DNA of 64,000 nucleotides from Caulobacterales bacterium (GTDB taxonomy: Bacteria; Pseudomonadota; Alphaproteobacteria; Caulobacterales; Caulobacteraceae), in NCBI GenBank assembly GCA_016183935.1, contig JACPDR010000046.1, positions 1 to 64,000 of the forward strand, given 5' to 3'. How positions within the stretch are numbered: the stretch's first letter is position 1; every line of letters begins with the position of its first letter. Below are positions 38,369 through 47,226 of this stretch, piece by piece. The position numbers and the translations under genes are program-made. Below the pieces are notes generated by a model, which did no database searches, had not been told where the DNA came from, and worked only from the letters and a program-made list of their open reading frames with translations.

Positions 38369-39277
38369 TCACCTGAACGAGGCGGGCGGGGGGCCCTCCG
38401 CCCCGACCTGGCGCCTTTCGTCGCCTGTGGCGGCCGGGCGCATCTCGGCTGGGACGCGGGAGAGCAGGAGCGGCTTGGGCGGCGCCGCAAGCAGCGATCG
38501 GGTGACGCCGCCGAACCACCTCTCGACCGTAGGGGAGCGGCTGTAGCCGCCGAGGACGACGAGCTCGGCGGCCAAGTCATCCGCGACCTTCGTAATCGTT
38601 TCGGCGACGCTTGCTTCGCCGGATTGAGCTGTCCTCACGGCGGCGCCAAGGCCCCTGGCGTGCAGGGCCTCCATCAGCTCGGCCGTGTCCGGAGGCGGCG
38701 CGGCTTGATCGACGACCAGGATCGTCGCCAGCGCGTCGGGCGGGATCAATGGCAGGGCGTCGTCGACCGCCTGACGGGCCGCACGGCTGCCGTTCCATCC
38801 GATCAGCACGTGGCCGCCAGGGCCTCCGCCCCAGTCGGCCGGGACGATCAGCACCGGCCGGCCGCAAGCCAGGAGGAGCCGTTCCGCCGTCAGGCCCTCC
38901 GGCAGTCCCGGAAGGCGGGGATGGCCGACGACGATCAGGTCGCCGGCGGCCCCGAGCGCCGTCGCCTCCAGATTGTCATCCCAGACAGGGCGAAATTCCG
39001 TTTGCAGGCCGAACAGCCGAGCGAGAGCGCCAAACGCCTCGCGGGCGGCCGAGAGGAGAGCGTGCTCCCGCAGCGCCTGACGCTCCAGCACCGCGTGGAT
39101 CGCCCCGCTCCCGCGGGCGAAGGTCTCGGGCGCGGACGGGACAGGACGGGGCAGACCCCAGAGGCCGATGAGCCTGGCGTCGAGCCGCCGCGCCAGGGCG
39201 GCGGCCTGGCGGCCCAGGCGGCCGCCCTGGGGGGAGCCGTCCAGACAGACGACGATGCGGCGAATGGGGCTGTGCAT
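38369..39277 (-). CDS. Universal stress protein, tandem UspA domains
   Basis: A 302-residue two-domain Usp from the ATG at 39277. It starts IRRIVVCLDGSPQGGRLGRQ; the second domain begins HVLIGWNGSRAARQAVDD and ends with AELVVLGGYSRSPTVERWFGG, where a Ser replaces the His of the GYGHSR motif seen in the other Usps here. A FixK-type half-degenerate box lies 49 bases upstream. The last 30 residues are a disordered Pro/Ala tail. Confidence 0.88.
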   Translation of the reverse strand: MHSPIRRIVVCLDGSPQGGRLGRQAAALARRLDARLIGLWGLPRPVPSAPETFARGSGAIHAVLERQALREHALLSAAREAFGALARLFGLQTEFRPVWDDNLEATALGAAGDLIVVGHPRLPGLPEGLTAERLLLACGRPVLIVPADWGGGPGGHVLIGWNGSRAARQAVDDALPLIPPDALATILVVDQAAPPPDTAELMEALHARGLGAAVRTAQSGEASVAETITKVADDLAAELVVLGGYSRSPTVERWFGGVTRSLLAAPPKPLLLSRVPAEMRPAATGDERRQVGAEGPPPASFR

Positions 39278-39326
39278 GGCGACCTCCGGTTTCCCTTCAG
39301 TCTGTGACGGTCGCCCGGGCTGGACA

Positions 39327-39340
39327 TTGATCGAACGCAA
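39327..39340 (-). promoter_or_regulatory. FixK-type box upstream of usp
   Basis: TTGATCGAACGCAA fits TTG(A/C)-N6-(T/G)CAA and lies 49 bases before the start at 39277, the same spacing as at the other usp genes. Confidence 0.55.
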
Positions 39341-39428
39341 AACGTCGGGCCGACGCCGATGAGAGCCGCGACGGGCCGCCGGGCCCGGCGTTCGTGGTGT
39401 CCGGATCGCATCCGGTCGCGTCGCCCGC

Positions 39429-39442
39429 TTGACCTCGATCAA
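39429..39442 (+). promoter_or_regulatory. FixK/FNR box upstream of patatin gene
   Basis: TTGACCTCGATCAA fits the consensus and lies 48 bases before the start at 39491. Confidence 0.65.
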
Positions 39443-39490
39443 TGCCCGATCCGGGCGAAGGTCGGTAAGGGCTTGCCCGAGGGACTATCC

Positions 39491-40705
39491 ATGCCAATGG
39501 GGGAAGGCGGAATGCCGGCGAGCGCGAACGGCCGCGGCAGGACGGGCGGCCGATGGATTCCCGCCGATCCTGGAGAGCCTCGCGGGTTCCCGGGCGTAAG
39601 GCCGGGCGGGGTCCGGGCCGGACGATCGGCCGAGGCCGTGGCGGCTCGAATCTGCCCCGCCCGGGGGCGCGACGCCTGTGATCCGCTCGACATTCTCGCC
39701 GTCTCGGGCGGGGCGGCGGGCGGCGCCTTCGGCGCCGGCGTCCTGGCCGGACTGACCCGAACGGGCCGCCGTCCCCGTTTCCAGCTCGTCACCGGCGTCA
39801 GCACAGGGGCGCTGATCGCGCCGTTCGCCTTTCTCGGGTCCGCGTGGGACGACCGGCTGGTCGAGGCCTACACCGGCGGACGGGCGGCGGCCCTCTTCAA
39901 CGTACGCAAGGCGCTTCCGGGCATGGAGGCCGGCCTCTTTCGGGCGCGCGCCCTGGACGCCCTGATCGCTCCCTTCATCGACGCCGGCCTCCTTCAGGCG
40001 GTCGCCGCCGCGCACGCCGAGGGCCGCCGCCTCTTCGTCGCGACCACGGACCTGGACCGGCAGGAGGCCTGCGTCTGGGACATGGGCCGGATCGCCCTGC
40101 TCGGCGGACGCGGAGACGCCGCCGGAGCGCTGGCGTTGTTCCGGGACGTGCTCGCGGCCTCCGCCAGCCTTCCCGGGCTGTTTCCGCCGCGCCTGATCAC
40201 CTGCGAGTCGGACGGGCAGGCCTATCAGGAGATGCACGCCGACGGCGGGATGGCCGCGCCGCTGTTCGTTCTTCCGGAAATTCTGCTGCGCTGGCCGGAT
40301 GTCGGCCGGCGGCTGCGCGGCGCGCGCGTGCACCTTCTCGTCAACACGGCCCTGGAGACCGCCGCGCGCGTCACGCCGGGGAACATCCCCGCGATCCTGG
40401 TTCGAAGCTTCGAGACGATGCTGCGCTATTCCTATCTGCAGGCGGTCACCACGACCGAAGCCTTCTGCGCGGGCGCGGGCCTGCCGTTGGGAATCGCCTC
40501 GATACCCGGCGGCGGCGATCCGCCGAACCTCGTCAGCTTCGAGACGGCCAACATGCGCGAGATGTTCGCCGCCGGCCTGGCGCGTGGATGCGGCGCGAAC
40601 CCCTGGTCGTTTCCGGATCTCCGGGGTCCGGAAGGCTCAGCGAGCGTCCCTCTCGATCGGCACGCCCGCCAGCAGACTGGCGTAGACCTCCAGGTCGATC
40701 CTTGA
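39491..40705 (+). CDS. Patatin-like phospholipase
   Basis: A 404-residue protein. The oxyanion loop is AVSGGAAGGAFGAGVLAGL (about 70-88), the nucleophile is Ser104 in GVSTGAL and the catalytic Asp is in HADGGMAAP. The start at 39491 follows a GAGGGA ribosome site. The first 60 residues are Gly/Arg/Pro-rich and probably disordered. It should hydrolyse phospholipids or other acyl esters. Under a FixK-type box. Its 3' end overlaps the convergent QueD-like gene by 69 bases. Confidence 0.88.
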   Translation: MPMGEGGMPASANGRGRTGGRWIPADPGEPRGFPGVRPGGVRAGRSAEAVAARICPARGRDACDPLDILAVSGGAAGGAFGAGVLAGLTRTGRRPRFQLVTGVSTGALIAPFAFLGSAWDDRLVEAYTGGRAAALFNVRKALPGMEAGLFRARALDALIAPFIDAGLLQAVAAAHAEGRRLFVATTDLDRQEACVWDMGRIALLGGRGDAAGALALFRDVLAASASLPGLFPPRLITCESDGQAYQEMHADGGMAAPLFVLPEILLRWPDVGRRLRGARVHLLVNTALETAARVTPGNIPAILVRSFETMLRYSYLQAVTTTEAFCAGAGLPLGIASIPGGGDPPNLVSFETANMREMFAAGLARGCGANPWSFPDLRGPEGSASVPLDRHARQQTGVDLQVDP

Positions 40706-41167
40706 GAGCAGGGCGGCCGGATTCTCATAAATGGCGCTGTTGGCGCCGTGTTCGAAGCACTCGACGCTTTGCACCCAGCACCGGCCGCCGGTGGCGTCCC
40801 GGATCAGGTCCTCGGCGTATTCCAGAACATACCGCGACAGGCGTTCGCAGCTGGTTCCCGGAACCAGCCGCGCCTGGGCCAGGCCGAGGGTCTCAAGGTG
40901 CTGGAAGGCGTGCCGCTCCGGATCATCTGCGGCGATCAGCAGCGTATGGTCGAAGGTGGTGTGAAGCCATTCCCGGATGCGGCCGAAGCCGCCCTTGCCG
41001 AAATCCACGACCCAGCCGCGATGATCGAGCTGTTCGGCGGCGAAGGTGAAGCGAAAGCCGAGCGAATAGCCGTGGAGAAGATGGCAATGGCTGTCGGCCG
41101 CCCACTGCCTGAAGGCGCACGACAGACCGCGGTCGGCGCCATAGGTCTTGGTGGAGAGATAGGCCAT
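40637..41167 (-). CDS. 6-carboxytetrahydropterin synthase/PTPS-family protein (QueD-like)
   Basis: A 176-residue protein with the tunnelling-fold pattern: SHCHLLHGYSLGFRFTF (Cys and two zinc His), WVVDFGKGGFGRIREWLHTTFDHTLLI and TSCERLSRYVLEYAED with SVECFEHGANSAIY near the end. The third zinc ligand of the usual HGH is Tyr here (HGY), so activity may differ from queuosine QueD. Family members make 6-carboxytetrahydropterin from GTP-derived dihydroneopterin triphosphate. No other queuosine gene is near. Confidence 0.82.
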   Translation of the reverse strand: MAYLSTKTYGADRGLSCAFRQWAADSHCHLLHGYSLGFRFTFAAEQLDHRGWVVDFGKGGFGRIREWLHTTFDHTLLIAADDPERHAFQHLETLGLAQARLVPGTSCERLSRYVLEYAEDLIRDATGGRCWVQSVECFEHGANSAIYENPAALLSRIDLEVYASLLAGVPIERDAR

Positions 41168-41267
41168 GAGGGTTTCCGAGGCGGGAGCCGGCGATCAATA
41201 GATGGGGTCCTGCCCGTCAGGCAAACCCGGCGGGACGGCGGCCCCTCGACCGATGGTCGGGCGAGGC

Positions 41268-42665
41268 TCAGTCCGCGGCGAAAACCTTGCCCGGGTTCAA
41301 CAGACCGGCCGGATCGAGCGCGCGCTTGATCGACCGCATCAGGCCAACCGCGTCGCCCAGTTCGTGGACCAGCGCCGCCTGCTTGCCCAGGCCAACGCCG
41401 TGCTCGCCGGTGCAGGTGCCGTCCATGGCCAGGGCGCGCCGGACCAGTCGCGCGTCGAACCCGGCCGCCGCGGCCATCTCGACCGGATCGTCGGGGTTCA
41501 GCAGCAGGATGCAGTGGAAATTGCCGTCGCCAACGTGGCCCAGCATCGTGCCGGGGAAGGGCGCGCCGTCGAGATCCGCCCGGGTCTCCATGACGCACTG
41601 CGCCAATCGGCTGACGGGCACGCAGACATCCGTCGACCAGGGGATGGCGCCGGGCCGCAGCGACAGGGCCGCGAACCCCGCCTGATGGCGGGCCCTCCAC
41701 AACCGGTCGCGCGCCTCCGGCTCGACGGCCCACCGGAATCCGGAGCCGCCATTGGCCTCCGCCAGATCACCAAAAAGTCGGGCCTCGACCTCGACCTCGT
41801 CCGGCCCGCCGTGGAATTCCAGGAACAGGCTGTCGGCGACGGCGTAGTCGAGGCCGAAGGCGCGATTGACCGCCTCCATCTGGACCGCATCGAGATATTC
41901 GGCGCGCGCTGGGGTCAAACCCGACTGCAGCGCCTCGATCACCGTGCGCACCGCGGCGTCGGGCGATGGAAAGGCGCAGACCGCGGCGGCTATCGTCTCC
42001 GGGATCGGATGCAGGCGCAGGGCGATCTCGGTGATCACCCCGAGCGTGCCTTCGGATCCCACGAACAGGCGGGTCAGGTCGTACCCGGCCGAGGATTTGC
42101 GGGCCCGATGGGCGGTGCGGATGATCTCGCCGGAGGCGGTGACCACCGTCAGGGCCAGGACGTTTTCGCGCATGCCGCCGTAGCGGACCGTGGTGGTCCC
42201 CGACGCCCGCGTCGCCGCCATCCCGCCGAGGGTCGCGTCGGCTCCGGGATCGACCGGGAAGAACAGGCCGGTATCGCGCAGATGGGCATTGAGCGCCGTG
42301 CGTGTGACGCCGGCCTCCACCGTGCAGTCGAAATCATCGACGTTGACCCTGAGGATGCGGTTCATCCGCGACAGGTCGATGGCCACGCCCCCCCGCACCG
42401 CCGCCACGTGGCCTTCGAGCGAGGTGCCGGCCCCGAAGGGCACCACCGCCACGCCATGAGCGGCGCAGGCGCGGACCACCTCCGCGACCGCCGCCGTCGT
42501 GTCCGGGAAGACCACGGCCTGCGGCGGCCGGTTCGGATGCCGTGTCCCGCCGCCGCCGTGATGGGCGCGGACCACGGGATTGACCGTGAAGTGTTCTCCC
42601 AGGCGATCGGTCAGGTTCCGGCTCAGGGCCTCGGGCAGCAAGGCGGGGACGAAAGCGTCGCTCAT
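41268..42665 (-). CDS. FAD-linked 2-hydroxyacid dehydrogenase (GlcD/D-lactate dehydrogenase-like)
   Basis: A 465-residue enzyme with a PCMH FAD-binding domain (VVPFGAGTSLEGHVAAVRGG, GADATLGGMAATRASGT, LFVGSEGTLGVITEI) and a FAD-oxidase C-terminal domain (MLGHVGDGNFHCILLLNP, then CTGEHGVGLGKQ). These are the elements of quinone- or cytochrome-linked D-2-hydroxyacid dehydrogenases. The start at 42665 overlaps the ThDP gene stop (ATGA); the longer frame was rejected. With its partner it would turn a 2-hydroxyacid into a 2-oxoacid. Confidence 0.9.
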   Translation of the reverse strand: MSDAFVPALLPEALSRNLTDRLGEHFTVNPVVRAHHGGGGTRHPNRPPQAVVFPDTTAAVAEVVRACAAHGVAVVPFGAGTSLEGHVAAVRGGVAIDLSRMNRILRVNVDDFDCTVEAGVTRTALNAHLRDTGLFFPVDPGADATLGGMAATRASGTTTVRYGGMRENVLALTVVTASGEIIRTAHRARKSSAGYDLTRLFVGSEGTLGVITEIALRLHPIPETIAAAVCAFPSPDAAVRTVIEALQSGLTPARAEYLDAVQMEAVNRAFGLDYAVADSLFLEFHGGPDEVEVEARLFGDLAEANGGSGFRWAVEPEARDRLWRARHQAGFAALSLRPGAIPWSTDVCVPVSRLAQCVMETRADLDGAPFPGTMLGHVGDGNFHCILLLNPDDPVEMAAAAGFDARLVRRALAMDGTCTGEHGVGLGKQAALVHELGDAVGLMRSIKRALDPAGLLNPGKVFAAD

Positions 42666-44218
42666 GGGAACATCGCCTCGATCAGGGAGGGGCCGGGAGT
42701 GGCGTGGGCCCGCGCCAGCGCGGCCGCCAGTTCTCCGGCGGTGCGCACCCGGCTCGCCGGGACGCCGAAGCCGGCCGCCAGGGCGCAGAAGTCGATGGCC
42801 GGCCGGGTGAGGTCGAACAGGGCCCGCGCGGCGCGCCCGCCGGGGGAAGCGCCGGCCCGGGCCAGTTCCATGTCCAGGATCGCGTACGCGCCGTTGTTGA
42901 GGATGACGTTGGTGACGTTGAGGTTCTCGCGAGCCTGGGTCCATAGCGCCTGCACCGTGTAGAGGGCGCTGCCGTCGGCCTGTAGCGCCACCACCCGCCG
43001 ACCGGGGCAGGCGATCGCCGCTCCGGTCGCCAGGGGCAGGCCCTGGCCGATGGCGCCGCCGGTCAGCGACAGCCAGTCATGCGGCGCGGCGCCGGCGGCC
43101 TGGTCGTAGGCGTACAGGCCCAGCGTGATCGATTCGTCGCAGACGATGGCCTGGGCGGGCAGGGTGGCGGCGACCGCCCGGGCGAGGAGATCGGGATCCA
43201 GACCCCGGTCGTGTTCGGAAGAGGCGAGGCCGGGAGCGGCCGTCGCCGGCGCAGCGGCGTCGGCGGCGGTGCCCGCGACAGCCTGGACCAGCGCGAGAAG
43301 CGGGTCGGTAGGATCGCCGCCCGCGTCGCCCAGCGTCAGGATCTCCGCGTCCCCGGCGGTTGGCCGCATCGGGCGGCCGGGCAGGGCGAAGAAGGCCACC
43401 GGCGCCGGAGCGCCCGCGAGGATCACCGTACGGGCGCCGGCCAGCAGGCCCGCGCTCATCTCGATCAGATAGGGAATGCGGGGCAAGGCGGCGCGACCTC
43501 GACCCCGCTCCACCCGCGCCGGGAAGGTGTCGGTCAGCACCAGGGCCCCCGTCGCGGCCCCGATCCGGGCCGCCGCCGCGCAGGCTTCGGCGCCGAGGCG
43601 CCGTCCGCCCAGAACCAGCACGCAACCGCCGGCCCGCAGGCGATCAGCGATCCGGTCGATGTCGCGATCCCAGGCCGGCGTTCCGGACGAGGCCGCAGGT
43701 CGCGGGGTCGGCCGTTCCGGGACGGCGTCCGACCAGGCCACGTCGGCCGGGAGAACCAGCGTCCCGGGACCCTCGCGCGCCGCCGCGTCCAGGGACCAGG
43801 ACGCGAGGTCGAGCGCCTGCTCCGGGGTCTGCGCGGCGGCGAACCAGCGGCTGACGGGCCGCGCGAGGCTTTCGATGTCGCTCTGCAGCGGCGCGTCGTT
43901 CACCCGGTGGGCCACCGCGTGGTCGCCAACCAGGTTGATGATCGGGGTGCGCGCCCTGAAGGCGTTGTGCAGATTGGCCGACCCGTTGCTGAGCCCGGGA
44001 CCGAGATGCAGCAGCGTGAGCGCCGGCGCGCCGCACATGCGGCCGTAGCCGTCGGCCGCGCCGGTGACCACGCCCTCGAACAGGCCGGGCACGGGGCGGA
44101 TTCGCGGGACGCGGTCCAGCGCCGCAACCAGATGCATCTCCGACGTGCCGGGATTGGCGAAACAGACCTCCACGCCGCCATCGGCGAAGGTTTCGAGCAT
44201 CCGGACGGCGGTCTCCAT
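42662..44218 (-). CDS. ThDP-dependent enzyme (acetolactate synthase/benzoylformate decarboxylase-like)
   Basis: A 518-residue three-domain ThDP enzyme. The activating glutamate is in ANPGTSEMHLV; LLHLGPGLSNGSANLHNAF and the ThDP/Mg motif ADGSALYTVQALWTQARENLNVTNVILNN (cited for its DGS...NN ends) are present. Length and pairing with a 2-hydroxyacid dehydrogenase suit a 2-oxoacid decarboxylase as well as an acetolactate synthase; there is no small regulatory subunit nearby. The start at 44218 is preferred over the Arg-rich extension to 44425. Confidence 0.85.
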   Translation of the reverse strand: METAVRMLETFADGGVEVCFANPGTSEMHLVAALDRVPRIRPVPGLFEGVVTGAADGYGRMCGAPALTLLHLGPGLSNGSANLHNAFRARTPIINLVGDHAVAHRVNDAPLQSDIESLARPVSRWFAAAQTPEQALDLASWSLDAAAREGPGTLVLPADVAWSDAVPERPTPRPAASSGTPAWDRDIDRIADRLRAGGCVLVLGGRRLGAEACAAAARIGAATGALVLTDTFPARVERGRGRAALPRIPYLIEMSAGLLAGARTVILAGAPAPVAFFALPGRPMRPTAGDAEILTLGDAGGDPTDPLLALVQAVAGTAADAAAPATAAPGLASSEHDRGLDPDLLARAVAATLPAQAIVCDESITLGLYAYDQAAGAAPHDWLSLTGGAIGQGLPLATGAAIACPGRRVVALQADGSALYTVQALWTQARENLNVTNVILNNGAYAILDMELARAGASPGGRAARALFDLTRPAIDFCALAAGFGVPASRVRTAGELAAALARAHATPGPSLIEAMFP

Positions 44219-44289
44219 GGCTTCGGCTCCGTGCGCCCGCCGCGAGCGGGCACTCCGGAGCGACGCTAGCGGCCGTCCCTCGTCCCGAT

Positions 44290-44305
44290 TGTCGCGTTGG
44301 CGACA
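44290..44305. promoter_or_regulatory. Palindromic Crp-type operator TGTCGC-N4-GCGACA
   Basis: TGTCGCGTTGGCGACA has perfect 6-base arms and lies between the divergent ThDP gene (start 44218) and the Crp-type regulator (start 44328, 22 bases away). The spacing and symmetry match a Crp/Fnr dimer site, so it is probably the operator of the adjoining regulator. Confidence 0.6.
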
Positions 44306-44327
44306 GTTTGACGGTACACATCGCCGC

Positions 44328-45020
44328 ATGGACCGGGTCGAGGCGAAACGGCGGCTGAAGGACGGAGCGTGGCTGGCGACCCTGACCGCGGAAGCGGGCG
44401 CGGCCCTGCTCGCGGCCGGGCGCATCCGGGTCCTCGACGACCACGCCGCCGTCTACCGCGCCGCCGACGCCGGCGACGGTCTCTATGCGGTGCTGGAGGG
44501 CGAGGTCCGCCTCATCGGCCATTCGGCGGCCGGTCGCCGCCTCATCTACCTGATCCTGCGGCCGGGGGACTGGTTTGGCGAAATTTCGGTGCTCGACGGC
44601 AAACCTCGTCTTCATGACGCGGTCGCCTTCGGTCCTTCGGCGGTGCTGCATGTGGGTTCGACGCGGCTCGACGCGATCGCCGCCGCCCATCCCGGGATCG
44701 ACCGGGCCCTGGGCGCGCTCGCCTGCATGCACCAGCGCACGGCCCTGGCCTTCGTCGAACAGGCCCTGACCGCCTCCGCCGGGGCGCGGCTGGCCTTCAT
44801 TCTCACCGAACTGGCCGGCCGCAACGGCCGACGCACGGAGCGCGGCCTGGAGATCGACCTGCGGCTCAGCCAGGAAGAGCTCGCCGGCATGGTCGGCCTG
44901 TCGCGTCAGCGCCTGGCCGCGTTGCTGGGTCGCCTGCGCCGCGAGGGCGTCGTCGCCACCCGCTATGCCCGCCTGACCATCCTCGATCCGGGGCGGCTGC
45001 AGCAGATGTGCGGGCGTTGA
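44328..45020 (+). CDS. Crp/Fnr-family regulator
   Basis: A 230-residue regulator with a cyclic-nucleotide-binding-like domain (AVYRAADAGDGLYAVLEGEVRL, RPGDWFGEISVLDGKPRLHDA), a dimer helix and a C-terminal helix-turn-helix (LSQEELAGMVGLSRQRLAALLGRLRREG). The recognition helix lacks the E-x-x-S-R of FNR, so it should not read TTGA boxes. It is divergent from the 2-hydroxyacid operon with a palindrome between them, which suggests local control. The effector is unknown. Confidence 0.88.
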   Translation: MDRVEAKRRLKDGAWLATLTAEAGAALLAAGRIRVLDDHAAVYRAADAGDGLYAVLEGEVRLIGHSAAGRRLIYLILRPGDWFGEISVLDGKPRLHDAVAFGPSAVLHVGSTRLDAIAAAHPGIDRALGALACMHQRTALAFVEQALTASAGARLAFILTELAGRNGRRTERGLEIDLRLSQEELAGMVGLSRQRLAALLGRLRREGVVATRYARLTILDPGRLQQMCGR

Positions 45021-45027
45021 GCGGCCC

Positions 45028-46407
45028 TCAGAAGAACCCGCGCAGCCGCCGCAGCGTTGTTTCCGAGTACGGCGGGAAGCGCATCCCGCTGTCGAACCGG
45101 GCGGGCCGCCTCAACACCGCCTTGGCATGCGAGAAGGCGTCGAATCCCGCCCGTCCGTGGTAGGCGCCCATGCCGCTGGCCCCCACCCCGCCGAAGGGCA
45201 GCCCGGGAACCGCCTGTTGCACGATCACATCGTTGCCGCAGACGGCGCCGGCGCTGATCGTCCGCTCGGCCAGAGTCAGCGCCCGAGTGTCGCGGGCGAA
45301 GGCGTAGGCGGCCAGCGGCTTGTCCCGCGCCCTCACGAACGCCAGGGCTTCTTCCCAGCTGTCATAGGCAATGAGCGGCAGGATCGGGCCGAAGATCTCC
45401 TCCTGCATCACGCGCGCGGTCGGCGGGACATCGACCAGGACCGTGGGCTCGATGAAGCGGGACGCCGCGTCGACGCGACCGCCCAGGGCGATCCGACCCT
45501 CCTTGAGATAGCCGGCCAGCCGCTGGACGTGGCGGTCGTTCAGGATCCGGCCATAGTCGGCGCTGGCCGCCAGGTCGGGACCTCCAAACTCCCTCACGGC
45601 CTTGCGATACGCGTCGACGAACGGGTCCATCAGTCGGCGCGGCACAAGGGCGTAGTCGGGCGCGAGGCAGGTCTGGCCGGCGTTCAGGAATTTGCCCCAG
45701 GCGATCCGGCGGGCCGCCTCGCCGATGTCCGCGCTCTCGTGAATCAGGGCCGGACTCTTGCCCCCCAGTTCCAGGATCACCGGGGTGAGGTGACGCGCCG
45801 CCGCCGTCATCACCAGCCGGCCGACGCGACCGCCTCCGGTGTACAGGATGATGTCGAACCGGGCCTCGAGCAGGCGTTGGGCCGCATCGGCGTCGCCCTG
45901 CACGACCTGGACCGCCTCGTCGTCGAGATAGCGCGGCAGCAGGTCGGCCAGCAGATCCGCCGTCGCCGGCGCGAGTTCGGAGGGCTTGACGACGGCGGCG
46001 CAGCCGGCCGACAGGGCGCTGATCAGCGGCGACAGGGTCAGGAGAAGCGGATAGTTCCACGCTCCCATGATCAGCGCCACGCCGCGCGGTTCAGGCACGA
46101 CGCGGCTGCGGCCGGGAAACAGCGACAAGGGCGTCGGCACGCCGCGCGGCCGCATCCAGCGGGGCAGGGCGCGCGCCGCGCGGAGGGCCTCGCCGCGCAC
46201 CAGCCAGGCCTCCGTGGTCAGGGCCTCCGCGCGCGGTTTGCCGAGGTCGTCACGCAGCGCCGCCGCGATCGCCGCCTCGTGCGCGTCCACCAGTCCGGCC
46301 AATGCCTTCAGTTGGCTGACGCGCCACATGCGATCATACGTGCGCCCGTCGTCGAAGGCGGCCCTCGCCGCGGCGATGGCGGTGTGAGGCCCCTGCGGCC
46401 GGGTCAT
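45028..46407 (-). CDS. Aldehyde dehydrogenase (coniferyl/fatty aldehyde dehydrogenase-like)
   Basis: A 459-residue class 3-type aldehyde dehydrogenase. General base Glu in LELGGKSPALI, catalytic Cys in NAGQTCLAPDY, and EEIFGPILPLI and PFGGVGASGMGAYHG are all present. It ends seven bases from the convergent Crp-type gene. With the hydroxyacid dehydrogenase and the ThDP enzyme it would complete 2-hydroxyacid to aldehyde to carboxylate; this route is an inference from gene order. Confidence 0.88.
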   Translation of the reverse strand: MTRPQGPHTAIAAARAAFDDGRTYDRMWRVSQLKALAGLVDAHEAAIAAALRDDLGKPRAEALTTEAWLVRGEALRAARALPRWMRPRGVPTPLSLFPGRSRVVPEPRGVALIMGAWNYPLLLTLSPLISALSAGCAAVVKPSELAPATADLLADLLPRYLDDEAVQVVQGDADAAQRLLEARFDIILYTGGGRVGRLVMTAAARHLTPVILELGGKSPALIHESADIGEAARRIAWGKFLNAGQTCLAPDYALVPRRLMDPFVDAYRKAVREFGGPDLAASADYGRILNDRHVQRLAGYLKEGRIALGGRVDAASRFIEPTVLVDVPPTARVMQEEIFGPILPLIAYDSWEEALAFVRARDKPLAAYAFARDTRALTLAERTISAGAVCGNDVIVQQAVPGLPFGGVGASGMGAYHGRAGFDAFSHAKAVLRRPARFDSGMRFPPYSETTLRRLRGFF

Positions 46408-46611
46408 TGGCGTTTCCGCCGCCGCGGGCGCGCCAGGTCAGCGGCGAGCGAGCCGCAGCCGGCGGCGGACGAGCGCGGTGGAGAAGCGCTGTCGAAGGAC
46501 GGATCTTGGGTCATCGGCTGCAGTCTGCCCAAAAAAGCCGGCCGCCGTCTTGCGCACGGACAAGGTTTCGAACGGCCCGGCTCGCCGGAGTACCCACAAA
46601 GGAGCCCTCTT

Positions 46612-46848
46612 ATGAGTGCTCCTCCCGATCGTCCGGCTTCCGGCAAGGCCGCCCCTGGCGCCGTTCATCCGTTCGACGCGCGCGGCGTCGCACGGCGCTT
46701 CCGGCACGCCGCGATCTCCGGAGCCCCTCGCGCGCTCCGTCAGACGGCGGCGTCCATGCCGGAGGCGCCGGCGAGTTCGTTGAAACGCGCGCGGGCCTTG
46801 ATCTCGTCGTACAGGATCTCGCTCTGCCGCGGCGGCGCGACGATATAG
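46612..46848 (+). pseudogene. Possible truncated DUF2249-like gene
   Basis: A 78-codon frame with a strong ribosome site (AAAGGAG, 8 bases before ATG 46612). Residues 18-44 (GAVHPFDARGVARRFRHAAI, then GAPRALR) resemble the start of DUF2249 proteins, but the conserved remainder is missing and the frame then runs antisense through the neighbouring gene. It is probably a remnant broken near 46740. The family match is from memory of the pattern only. Confidence 0.4.
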
Positions 46849-46964
46849 TACATCACGACCGGCGCCGGGGCCTGGCGTTCGCGACGCCAGAGGGCGATGC
46901 CCTGCCGGCCCTCCAGGCGCGTCCAGGCGCCGGCGTCGTTGGGATGCTGCGGGATCGACGTCAT
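46740..46964 (-). CDS. Small hypothetical protein
   Basis: A 74-residue frame from the ATG at 46964, preceded by a strong GAAGGAAA ribosome site. The sequence (MTSIPQHPNDAGAWTRLEGR at the start; PAPVVMYYIVAPPRQSEILYDEIKARARFNELAG in the second half, cited in part) looks like a small alpha/beta protein. No family is recognised. It lies at the right edge of the accessory region next to a gene remnant. Confidence 0.6.
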   Translation of the reverse strand: MTSIPQHPNDAGAWTRLEGRQGIALWRRERQAPAPVVMYYIVAPPRQSEILYDEIKARARFNELAGASGMDAAV

Positions 46965-47127
46965 AAAGTTTCCTTCGACCGCTCGTGACGGACTGAGGTG
47001 GAGGGACAGGATGAAAAGCCCTGCAAGACGCCGTGGGACCGGCGAGGTCGAATCAGGCCCGCTGGCCGCTCCAATCACCGTATTTCAGGGCGCTTTGTCT
47101 CGTTTCAAGCGACAATCTTGCGCGGCG

Positions 47128-47149
47128 ACTGCCCCACTACTGCCCCACT
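47128..47149. repeat. Tandem 11-bp repeat beside tRNA-Val
   Basis: Two perfect head-to-tail copies of ACTGCCCCACT (47128-47138, 47139-47149) lie 78 bases from the 3' end of the tRNA gene, in the 262-base gap that holds no gene. Such short repeats flank integrase sites in some islands, but no integrase is visible here. Confidence 0.55.
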
Positions 47150-47226
47150 AAGCCGATTTGGCGGCTAAAATCGTCCGTATGCAGAGTGTAGCTATAAGCT
47201 AATCATCTGTTTTTGTGCAGAAAATA

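Noticed and set aside
46404-46514. A 36-codon minus-strand frame that overlaps the aldehyde dehydrogenase start by four bases.
   Set aside because: No ribosome site and a Ser/Arg-rich sequence without pattern; the overlap alone is too weak.
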